This document shows positions 1 through 4,705 of a stretch of DNA of 11,781 nucleotides, piece by piece. A program made the position numbers and the translations under genes. Position 1 is the first letter of the stretch, and every line of letters begins with the position of its first letter. This DNA is from JBFMAE01 sp040756085 (lineage in GTDB: Bacteria > Desulfobacterota > BSN033 > UBA1163), in contig JBFMAE010000043.1 in the NCBI GenBank assembly GCA_040756085.1, forward strand, positions 1 through 11,781, given 5' to 3'. The notes below the pieces were generated by a model, which saw only the letters and a list, made by a program, of their open reading frames with translations, had not been told where the DNA came from and made no database searches.

Positions 1-381
1 CTTCTCTCCGATGCAGAGGAGGTTTTGAAAAGGCTGAGACTTCCCTACCGCGTCGTAAACCTCTGCACAGGGGATCTGGGTTTTTCGGCCTCCAAGACTT
101 ATGATATCGAGGTCTGGCTCCCTGGCCAGAACGCCTTCAAAGAGATTTCCTCCTGCAGCAACTTCGAGGACTTCCAGGCCAGAAGAGCAAAGATTCGATA
201 CCGAATTTCTGGAAAGTCGAAGACAGAATATGTCCATACTCTGAATGGTTCTGGACTGGCTGTTGGAAGGACATTGATGGCCATATTGGAAAATTATCAA
301 CAGACCGATGGGACTGTGGTCATTCCTGAAGTTTTGCGACCCTATCTCTATGGGGTGGAACGAATAGAGAAGCGAAAATAA
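1..381 (+). CDS. serS: Seryl-tRNA synthetase, C-terminal part (5' end outside window)
   Basis: SerRS charges tRNA-Ser with serine in the cytoplasm in an ATP-dependent two-step reaction. The frame is open from base 1, so the N-terminal coiled coil and class II motifs 1 and 2 lie outside the window. The visible 126 codons carry the typical SerRS end: LCTGDLGFSASKTYDIEVW, then SSCSNFEDFQARR, then class II motif 3 as HTLNGSGLAVGRTL with its invariant Arg, followed by ENYQ and IPEVLRPY. The stop at 379-381 fits the usual C-terminus. There is no start codon to choose; a TTG at 25 is internal. Two tRNA-Ser genes follow directly on the same strand, giving a serine-charging cluster. The identification comes from sequence memory of the family and is very secure. 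Confidence 0.97.
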   Translation, partial: LLSDAEEVLKRLRLPYRVVNLCTGDLGFSASKTYDIEVWLPGQNAFKEISSCSNFEDFQARRAKIRYRISGKSKTEYVHTLNGSGLAVGRTLMAILENYQQTDGTVVIPEVLRPYLYGVERIEKRK

Positions 382-382
382 A

Positions 383-466
383 AGTTATGAGTTCGGAGTA
401 AGGAGTTCGGAGACTCAAAAGTATTTAAGAAATTACTCCGAACTCCGAACTAAGAACTCCGAACTG
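383..466. repeat. Imperfect palindrome of GTTCGGAGT units, copy 1
   Basis: Two units of GTTCGGAG(T/A) at 391-399 and 405-413 face three units of ACTCCGAAC at 435-443, 442-450 and 456-464. Bases 390-412 can pair with 443-465 as a stem with a four-base internal loop. The block ends 13 bases before tRNA-Ser(TGA). A second copy lies at 719-812, also just before a tRNA-Ser. It looks like a dispersed hairpin repeat; it could also serve as a terminator for serS, but no T-run follows. Confidence 0.8.
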
Positions 467-479
467 ATTTATTAGTAGT

Positions 480-569
480 GGAGGGATGGCCGAGTGGTTT
501 AAGGCGGCGGTCTTGAAAACCGCTTCCCGTAAATCCGGGACGTGGGTTCGAATCCTACTCCCTCCGCCA
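480..569 (+). tRNA. tRNA-Ser (anticodon TGA)
   Basis: A 90-base class II tRNA. The acceptor stem pairs GGAGGGA (480-486) with TCCCTCC (559-565), G566 is the discriminator base and CCA is encoded at 567-569. The anticodon stem GCGGT/ACCGC (507-511, 519-523) holds the loop CTTGAAA with anticodon TGA at 514-516, reading UCA and related Ser codons. The long variable arm CCCG/CGGG and the T-arm with GTTCGAAT are present. The gene sits about 100 bases after serS. Its last 18 bases recur exactly at 682-699. Confidence 0.98.
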
Positions 570-617
570 TACACCCCCGAAGGTAATGAGATTTTTTGAA
601 TGATAGGATGAGAACCC

Positions 618-699
618 TCCTGCGTAAGCAGGATTGGTTCGGCGACCGAAGGGAGGCGGAAGGAGCGGAGCGGATGAGCACATCCTACTCCCTCCGCCA
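618..699. repeat. Chain of hairpins ending in an exact copy of the tRNA-Ser(TGA) 3' end
   Basis: Three stem-loops follow one another. The first is TCCTGC-GTAA-GCAGGA (618-633) with a GNRA-type loop. The second is TTCGG-CGA-CCGAA (638-650). The third is a long hairpin in which 655-665 pairs with 688-698 (10 of 11 positions) around an inner stem GGATG-AGCA-CATCC (672-685). The last 18 bases (682-699) equal tRNA bases 552-569, including CCA, but the rest of a tRNA is missing: no acceptor 5' strand, anticodon arm or TTC loop is present. This may be a repeat element targeted to the tRNA end or the scar of an old insertion; the sequence alone does not decide. Confidence 0.7.
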
Positions 700-718
700 C
701 GCAATTTGTTCCAAATTG

Positions 719-812
719 AGTTATGAGTTCGGAGTTATTAGTTCGGAGATAATTACTATTGAAAATGAAATAAAAACAAAATGATTTACTCCGAACTTGA
801 AACTCTGAACTG
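719..812. repeat. Imperfect palindrome of GTTCGGAGT units, copy 2
   Basis: Units GTTCGGAGT at 727-735 and GTTCGGAGA at 741-749 face ACTCCGAAC at 788-796 and ACTCTGAAC at 802-810, with an A-rich loop between. The 17 bases AGTTATGAGTTCGGAGT at 719-735 are identical to 383-399 in copy 1. The block ends 11 bases before tRNA-Ser(GGA), the same position that copy 1 holds relative to its tRNA. Any promoter of this tRNA must lie within or upstream of the hairpin. Confidence 0.78.
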
Positions 813-823
813 GTATTTAAAAC

Positions 824-917
824 GGAGAGATGCCCGAGCGGCCGAAGGGGCACGACTGGAAATCGTGTGTTCCGACTAAAATCGGGACCGAGGGTTCAAA
901 TCCCTCTCTCTCCGCCA
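824..917 (+). tRNA. tRNA-Ser (anticodon GGA)
   Basis: A 94-base class II tRNA. The acceptor stem pairs GGAGAGA (824-830) with TCTCTCC (907-913), G914 is the discriminator base and CCA is encoded at 915-917. The anticodon stem CACGA/TCGTG encloses CTGGAAA with anticodon GGA at 858-860, reading UCC and UCU. The variable arm TCCGA/TCGGGA is long, as expected for tRNA-Ser. It is the second Ser isoacceptor after serS. Its CCA end is also the left arm of the palindrome at 913-953. Confidence 0.98.
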
Positions 918-997
918 AAATTTGCTACGGTTAAACTTAAGCAAATTTTGGCGAGACCTCGCCAAATAATTTTGATTTCAAAATTATTTGGCGGGTC
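913..997. repeat. Two adjacent long palindromes after tRNA-Ser(GGA)
   Basis: Palindrome 1 pairs 913-926 (CGCCAAAATTTGCT) perfectly with 940-953 around a 13-base loop; its left arm begins in the last acceptor base of the tRNA. Palindrome 2 pairs 960-975 (CGCCAAATAATTTTGA) perfectly with 978-993 around a 2-base loop, and extends by GACC (955-958) with GGTC (994-997) past a bulged T. GCCAAA-type arms are shared by both. They could fold as transcript ends for the tRNA, but no T-run follows, so a mobile palindromic repeat is at least as likely. Confidence 0.8.
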
Positions 998-1060
998 CGC
1001 CACCGATGAGCTCGGAGAAAAACTCGTAAAAGGGAAGGGAAATAAGCAGGAAGAGCAAGT

Positions 1061-1321
1061 ATGTATTATGTTTATATCCTTCTCAATGAAAGAAATGCCA
1101 AAACATACACCGGCATTGCTGACGATGTCAATAAGCGTTTAGCTGAGCATAATGCAGGCAGAGTTAAATCATCGCGTCCATATCGTCTATATAAAATAAT
1201 TCACACTGAATCATTTGAAACATTAAAGGAAGCTCGTCTGAAAGAAAGATTTTATAAATCAACGACAGGAAGACGAAGATTGAAAGAAATGTTTTTAAAT
1301 AAACATTTATCCGCGACTTGA
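1061..1321 (+). CDS. Small GIY-YIG domain protein
   Basis: This 86-aa protein is the size of single-domain bacterial GIY-YIG proteins (UPF0213/UvrC N-terminal-like). The GIY part is seen as YYVYILL (residues 2-8) and the YIG part as TYTGIADD (15-22), followed by the usual basic helix with NKRLAEHNAG (24-33) and the K-ARLKER segment (57-63) that normally carries conserved residues. By family it would be a metal-dependent endonuclease, but the substrates of these free-standing proteins are not known. ATG 1061 is preceded by AGGAAGAG. The gene sits alone between tRNA-Ser and tRNA-Arg, directly after two perfect palindromes, which suggests it may be part of a small mobile unit; that link is inference. 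The A-rich codon use differs from serS. Confidence 0.85.
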   Translation: MYYVYILLNERNAKTYTGIADDVNKRLAEHNAGRVKSSRPYRLYKIIHTESFETLKEARLKERFYKSTTGRRRLKEMFLNKHLSAT

Positions 1322-1391
1322 GTGAAATTTGTTTTCCCTCTCCACTGATGGAAGAGGTTCAGAGGGGTCTTCAATCCGAAATTATAGGGGG

Positions 1392-1468
1392 GCGCCCATA
1401 GCTCAGCTGGATAGAGCGTCGGACTACGAATCCGCAGGTCGCCCGTTCGAGTCGGGCTGGGCGCGCCA
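1392..1468 (+). tRNA. tRNA-Arg (anticodon ACG)
   Basis: A 77-base tRNA. The acceptor stem pairs GCGCCCA (1392-1398) with TGGGCGC (1458-1464), G1465 is the discriminator and CCA is encoded at 1466-1468. The D arm is GCTCAGCTGGATAGAGC, the anticodon loop is CTACGAA with anticodon ACG, and the T-arm is GCCCG-TTCGAGT-CGGGC. The outermost anticodon-stem pair is a T-C mismatch. A34 would be edited to inosine to read CGU, CGC and CGA. It is followed at once by an intrinsic terminator and by an integrase gene facing it, marking it as an integration site. Confidence 0.97.
1440..1468. other. Candidate attachment site (attL side) in the 3' half of tRNA-Arg
   Basis: The T-arm and acceptor 3' strand of tRNA-Arg are the usual crossover region for tyrosine integrases that insert in tRNA genes. 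The integrase stop codon lies only 15 bases past the CCA. The core cannot be delimited because no second copy of this sequence was found anywhere to the right in the window, so the other end (attR) should lie beyond 11781 or has been lost. Confidence 0.55.
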
Positions 1469-1476
1469 GCAAATCT

Positions 1477-1508
1477 AAGGAGTTAGCCATTCCGGTTAAC
1501 TCCTTTTT
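1477..1508 (+). terminator. Intrinsic terminator of tRNA-Arg
   Basis: AAGGAGTTAGCC (1477-1488) pairs with GGTTAACTCCTT (1494-1505), with one G-T pair, around a five-base loop, and runs into TTTTT (1504-1508). It lies 9 bases after the tRNA CCA end. The integrase stop codon on the minus strand (1483-1485) lies in the left arm, so the terminator belongs to the inserted element if the crossover is in the tRNA. Confidence 0.88.
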
Positions 1509-2562
1509 CATCGGATTGTGCTAATTTTGTGCTAAATTTTTTCCTCACCTTATCCAATATTTCTACTCCTCTCCTGAGACTTTCTGGATAATGGTGGGCA
1601 TATCTCATCACCATCTGGGTGGTCCTCCATCTACCGAGTTTCTGAACTGTGTAAAGGTCTACCCCGGCCTGTACAAGACGTGTTGCAAAGGTATGGCGAG
1701 TTGCATCATGCCATCTGAGGTTTTCAATCTTCGCCTTCTTGGTAGCAGAATAGAAAGCACGAAGCAGATCACGGGCATCAATCCTGTTTCCATTCCTGTT
1801 GAAAAAGACCAAATCGTTATTGATGCTTCTGACCTTCGCCCTTGCTTTTAAAACCTCCATTGCTTTCTCACTCAATGGTAAGATATCCTTCCCTTTGTTT
1901 TTCTGTTCCAGGATGGTAAGGGTTTTTCTAAAAAGGTCAACGTTCGACCATCTTAAATTGAGAAGTTCATCCTGACGGAGACCTGTTTCAATTCCAAGGA
2001 TGAGAATTGGCCGAACCCATTCAATGGAAGTATTCAATAACTTTTGTTCCTCTTCATAGGTCATCCATCGTTCAATTATGTTATTGACCTTTTCTCTTGA
2101 TACTTTCCTGACCGGGTTATCTTTCAGCCATTCCCATTCTTTTATGGCGAGATTGAAGGCATGGCTCATGAGCGCGAGCTCGTAATTGATTGTTCTCGGT
2201 GAGGCCCCTTCGTCTCGTCTCTCTACTTTGTATTCTGAGATACTTCTTGGAGTCACTTCGGTGAGTATTGAATCTCCAAAAAATCTGGTGAGGTGATTGG
2301 CAAGTTGCCTGTCCCGATCATGGGATTTGGGAGTCTTATTTCTTGCTGAATGTTCTTTCAGGTATTTTGCAATCATCTCAGTGAAGGCCTTCTCCTCTCC
2401 TGGCAGTCTCTCAAACCACCTGCGCTCTGCGATCTCCCCCAGGACCTTGTGGTAGATCTTTTCTGCCAACTTCTTATTCCTTGTCCCGGTAGACTTCCTG
2501 ATCTGTCTTCCCTTGTAGGTGAATTGCATCCACCAAGTTTGGCCTCTATGATACAAGCCCAT
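1483..2562 (-). CDS. Tyrosine-family site-specific integrase
   Basis: A 359-aa tyrosine recombinase that should insert and excise the element at tRNA-Arg(ACG). The N-terminal arm-binding part begins GLYHRGQTWWMQFTYKGRQ (residues 2-20). A core-binding SAM-like domain covers about 55-150. The catalytic domain shows Arg196 in GLRQDELL, Lys225 in the beta-hairpin, His285 and Arg289 in HDATRHTFATRL, Trp312 in LGRWRTT and the nucleophile Tyr321 in MRYAHH. HDATR has one residue more between His and Arg than the common HxxR, and Arg-Trp stands where LGH is usual. I chose ATG 2562 because AAAGGAGG lies six bases upstream; the frame is open further to 2667, but that part overlaps the upstream gene deeply and has no family resemblance. 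The first 17 bases overlap the excisionase gene, suggesting translational coupling. Confidence 0.95.
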   Translation of the reverse strand: MGLYHRGQTWWMQFTYKGRQIRKSTGTRNKKLAEKIYHKVLGEIAERRWFERLPGEEKAFTEMIAKYLKEHSARNKTPKSHDRDRQLANHLTRFFGDSILTEVTPRSISEYKVERRDEGASPRTINYELALMSHAFNLAIKEWEWLKDNPVRKVSREKVNNIIERWMTYEEEQKLLNTSIEWVRPILILGIETGLRQDELLNLRWSNVDLFRKTLTILEQKNKGKDILPLSEKAMEVLKARAKVRSINNDLVFFNRNGNRIDARDLLRAFYSATKKAKIENLRWHDATRHTFATRLVQAGVDLYTVQKLGRWRTTQMVMRYAHHYPESLRRGVEILDKVRKKFSTKLAQSDEKGVNRNG

Positions 2563-2929
2563 ATTCCGCCTCCTTTCTGAGGCCCTTGTCTTTACCTGGT
2601 TTCTCCAGGGAAGAAGTATATCGATTTCCTTTAACCTCTGCAATACTTTTTTCGATGATGCGTTCAATGTCTTGAGTTTCTTTGCCTGTTGAACTTAAGA
2701 TTTCCCTGGTCTTTCTCCTATGGTCTATTCTCTCCTTTCTGAATCCCTCGACCCATACCTCCAGATCCTTCCTTTTGAACCGCATAATCCTTCCAAGCCT
2801 GTAGTGGGGGATTTCTCCTGAGCTTGCCCATTGGTAGACGGTTGATGGCCTGACGCTGAGAATTGAAGCAACCTCAGGGACTGTCAAGAATTTTTCTGCA
2901 CCGGTAGGACTCTGTTCAGTATCTTTCAT
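2546..2929 (-). CDS. Excisionase-like MerR/HTH_17 DNA-binding protein
   Basis: A 127-aa protein. Residues 13-65 form a helix-turn-helix of the excisionase/HTH_17 type: EKFLTVPEVASILSVRPSTVYQW, then a GEIPHYRLGRIMRF wing, then RKDLEVWVEGFRKER. Proteins of this type bind DNA at attachment sites or promoters and often act as directionality factors next to integrases. The tail (66-127) is strongly basic and acidic by turns, without a recognisable domain. ATG 2929 has GAGGAGG 11 bases upstream, slightly long spacing. The gene ends 17 bases inside the integrase, so the two are very probably co-transcribed and coupled. A role in excision is inferred from context; a regulatory role is equally possible. 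Confidence 0.88.
   Translation of the reverse strand: MKDTEQSPTGAEKFLTVPEVASILSVRPSTVYQWASSGEIPHYRLGRIMRFKRKDLEVWVEGFRKERIDHRRKTREILSSTGKETQDIERIIEKSIAEVKGNRYTSSLEKPGKDKGLRKEAEYGLVS
2569..2576 (-). promoter_or_regulatory. Shine-Dalgarno site that sets the integrase start
   Basis: On the minus strand the bases read AAAGGAGG, six bases before ATG 2562. The site lies inside the last codons of the upstream excisionase-like gene. It decides for the 359-residue integrase against a 394-residue reading that would begin at 2667. Confidence 0.85.
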
Positions 2930-3137
2930 GGAAGGAGAAACCTCCTCTTTAGAGCAAAGCCTATTCCACAGGATGAAAGGACAAAGAAGGCTAAAAGGCT
3001 CTGGATTGAAGCTTCGGATATGGTGTAGGAGATGGTAAAGGTTGTGAGTCTGTCGCTTATCCGCTTCACATAATGGTATTACTTTTTCCGGGCCATAAAA
3101 GGTTGGGTAATGATGAGATTTTGTTTAGAAATGGAAA

Positions 3138-3521
3138 TCAAAGTAACCCCAAAGGAGGGGATTTACGGGGTAAAAAGCGGATAAAATTAAAAAGAGGAAT
3201 AAACATTTCTTTTGGTTCTGCATTACCCATTTCCCTCGTTGCAAAGAAACCTTCTCTATCTGTCAATTCGAACGTGAACAGGATTGGATTTGTTGACAAA
3301 TCCGAGGATGGTTCATTGGAAATTGACATCCCGTTACCCCAGAGTTCTTCAACCGATTTTCCGACTGCATCTTCGATAGCCTGACGCCCCCTGTTTGTAG
3401 AACGTATTCCGTAAATCACTTCACTTACAATACCTTTGGGAATACCCAAACTTTTAGCAATCTCCGTCTGCAAAACGTCCAAACCAGCCAGAATTTTCTT
3501 AATTTCTTCTCCGTTCATCAT
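3138..3521 (-). CDS. Small HTH transcriptional regulator (Ner/Nlp-like)
   Basis: A 127-aa protein whose residues 8-62 form a helix-turn-helix: LQTEIAKSLGIPKGIVSEVI is the helix pair, followed by GIRSTNRGRQAIEDAVGKSVEELWG. This resembles Ner/Nlp-type phage regulators. The C-terminal half (65-127) has no domain I recognise and ends in a hydrophobic and basic stretch. Two adjacent Met codons (3521 and 3518) could start it; AGGAT about eight bases before the first favours 3521. A perfect 19-bp palindrome lies 14-33 bases upstream of the start, a natural autoregulatory operator. It precedes the excisionase-integrase pair on the same strand with a 208-base gap, so it probably controls the recombination module. 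Confidence 0.85.
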   Translation of the reverse strand: MMNGEEIKKILAGLDVLQTEIAKSLGIPKGIVSEVIYGIRSTNRGRQAIEDAVGKSVEELWGNGMSISNEPSSDLSTNPILFTFELTDREGFFATREMGNAEPKEMFIPLFNFIRFLPRKSPPLGLL

Positions 3522-3535
3522 TTAAAAAATCCTAA

Positions 3536-3554
3536 ATGCGAACTCAGTTCGCAT
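3536..3554. promoter_or_regulatory. 19-bp perfect palindrome, candidate operator
   Basis: ATGCGAACT-C-AGTTCGCAT is perfectly symmetric around C3545. It lies between the start of the HTH gene and the end of the 55-aa ORF, just upstream of the Shine-Dalgarno site of the former. The core CGAAC-N3-GTTCG resembles, but is one base shorter than, the Gram-positive LexA box (N4), so a site for the adjacent HTH protein is the better guess. Confidence 0.72.
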
Positions 3555-3559
3555 GGGTT

Positions 3560-3727
3560 TTACTTCCTATTTTCTGGATATGCACGAAAAGATAGGAAGA
3601 AAGACACTTTGTGCACTGTCAGTACAATGTGGACAGGATGAGATTTGACGTCAAAACCGAGAATGTCCTGCTGAGTTTTGACATACCATTCTTGGGTCAA
3701 AAGCCTTTTAATATCAGCACTGTTCAT
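3560..3727 (-). CDS. Small ORF, 55 aa, unknown
   Basis: ATG 3727 opens a 55-residue frame beginning MNSADIKRLLTQEW and ending FRAYPENRK. I do not recognise a family. The composition looks protein-like: an amphipathic helix IKRLLTQEWYVKTQQDI, then a beta-like hydrophobic stretch VHIVLTVHKVSFFLSF. It lies directly upstream of the HTH regulator on the same strand, 38 bases away. No strong ribosome site is seen before the ATG; only GAG is present, so a leaderless or weak start is possible. Its last codons contain an imperfect hairpin (3563-3599, CTTCCTAT/ATAGGAAG). It may instead be plain leader sequence of the regulator. Confidence 0.4.
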   Translation of the reverse strand: MNSADIKRLLTQEWYVKTQQDILGFDVKSHPVHIVLTVHKVSFFLSFRAYPENRK

Positions 3728-3744
3728 TGCTCAATATTTATGAA

Positions 3745-3796
3745 ATCAACTAAATTTTGGTCAACAAAGTTACCCAAGTTGATTAAATTGACCAAA
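3745..3796. promoter_or_regulatory. Cluster of inverted (A/G)TCAA(C) repeats
   Basis: TTTGGTCAA (3756-3764) is a perfect inverted match of TTGACCAAA (3788-3796). Nested in it, ATCAAC (3745-3750) matches GTTGAT (3778-3783). The region is very AT-rich and lies between the two small minus-strand ORFs. It has the look of a multi-site operator or upstream control region, also offering TTGACC as a minus-strand -35 element. The binding protein is unknown. Confidence 0.5.
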
Positions 3797-3799
3797 CTT

Positions 3800-3979
3800 T
3801 TAAAAAACTTCAGCTTTCCCTATCACCCATTTTTTTCCATTACGACGGTAGCTCTTGATACCTGGGCCCTTTCCCTCATGTTTGGGGATAGAATCCAGAA
3901 ACTTTCTATTTTGATCCTTTATGAGGGTAAACCGGTAGGGCTTCCTTTCAGGTTTTAGAGTTTTTTCTTCCCGCCCCAT
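3800..3979 (-). CDS. Small basic ORF, 59 aa, unknown
   Basis: ATG 3979 opens a 59-residue frame beginning MGREEKTLKPERKPYRF and ending GKKWVIGKAEVF. It is very rich in Lys and Arg, with a possible beta-hairpin SYRRNGKKWVIG near the end. AAGGAG precedes the ATG, but with only two bases of spacing, closer than usual. A TATACT hexamer at 4001-4006 on this strand stands at a fitting distance for a promoter. I recognise no family; small basic DNA-binding proteins are common next to integrase modules, but that role is only inferred. A second overlapping minus-strand frame (stop at 3955, possible GTG start at 4101, ending MAILNDSLKEIWGGKKKL) also looks coding, so the true gene structure here is uncertain. 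Confidence 0.4.
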   Translation of the reverse strand: MGREEKTLKPERKPYRFTLIKDQNRKFLDSIPKHEGKGPGIKSYRRNGKKWVIGKAEVF

Positions 3980-3990
3980 ATCTCCTTCAG

Positions 3991-4066
3991 GGAATCGTTA
4001 AGTATAGCCATTTTTTTATGGATCACCTTGTTCAACCCGCAAATTTTGACTATACTTGACGATTCC
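3991..4066. promoter_or_regulatory. Inverted 20-bp arms with divergent -10 hexamers
   Basis: Bases 3991-4010 (GGAATCGTTAAGTATAGCCA) and 4047-4066 match as inverted copies at 18 of 20 positions, 36 bases apart. Each arm contains TATACT read outward: on the minus strand at 4001-4006 towards the small ORF at 3979, and on the plus strand at 4051-4056. The plus-strand copy has TTGTTC (4028-4033) exactly 17 bases before it. The arrangement fits a divergent promoter pair with one repressor site over each -10 box. It could alternatively be a long hairpin. Confidence 0.55.
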
Positions 4067-4705
4067 CATCTTTGGGTGTTCCGTGCGGGGATGGTGTCCA
4101 CTCTTTTCTTAAGGTTAAGGACGGACGAATCAACCCGTCTTAGAATCTCTCATCTTCAAAGGAAAGGTAGTTCAGGATTCCTTCAAAGAAGTAATACTAT
4201 ATAGAGAGATGAAAAAAACCGAAAGAGGGAATTTAGAGTTTTGGACACTCTATAAGTTTAAGTTTTCCTGTGAGAGACCAAAAGATCATCGAGGCAGATA
4301 AAATTAAGTCTATTTCTAAAGTAAAGAGGTCCTCACTTAAATAGGAAGGATGTTAAGTCCATAACCAATCTATGAGAGGGAAGAAGAATGGTGAGGAGAA
4401 ATTAGGAATGGCAGTATTGGGTAAGGTTTTCCGCAAATTTTCCCCATCTACTATATTACATATTCATGTTTGCTGGGCATGGAAGCCTTATTCCCCCCTT
4501 GAGGGGTGACAGGGTGGTTAGACCCTTCTTATAACCTTGCTGGTTGGGGTGGAAGTTCGATTTCCGGGAATGCGTATTATGTGAGGAGGAGGGCTAAGGG
4601 TAAACGCAGAGTATCTTCAGAAAGCCATAAGGACGCTCAAGAGAACAGCCGAATGGGATTGAGGCCTCAAATGAAAAAAGGTCGTTTAAGTAGGGATACT
4701 GGCAT
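4067..4705. other. Region without a convincing gene
   Basis: Both strands hold only short frames. On the plus strand a 30-residue frame from ATG 4210 has no support, and the GTG-started frame at 4506-4715 has odd composition. On the minus strand, fragments such as YFFEGILNYLSFEDERF (about 4190-4140) look protein-like but stop at once, which may mark a decayed gene. A short CCCC-TTGA-GGGG hairpin stands at about 4496-4507. The stretch is presumably the leader of the HD gene plus gene remains. Confidence 0.4.

Noticed and set aside
425..853. Minus-strand frames with AEGVGFEPT-type peptides across tRNA-Ser (also 499-681) and plus-strand frame 596-784
   Set aside because: They are antisense or read-through frames over the tRNA and hairpin repeats; the GVGFEPT peptide is a known false translation of tRNA-Ser ends.
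867..1142. 91-codon plus-strand frame
   Set aside because: It starts inside tRNA-Ser(GGA), crosses both palindromes and overlaps the GIY-YIG gene in another frame.
3611..3958. 115-codon plus-strand frame
   Set aside because: It begins in a promoter-like region without a ribosome site and covers two minus-strand frames that look more protein-like; most residues are low-complexity shadows of AT-rich repeats.
4530..4575. tRNA-like GGAAGTTCGATTTCC
   Set aside because: A T-arm with a seven-base loop cannot be formed with proper pairs, and no acceptor or anticodon stem fits around it.
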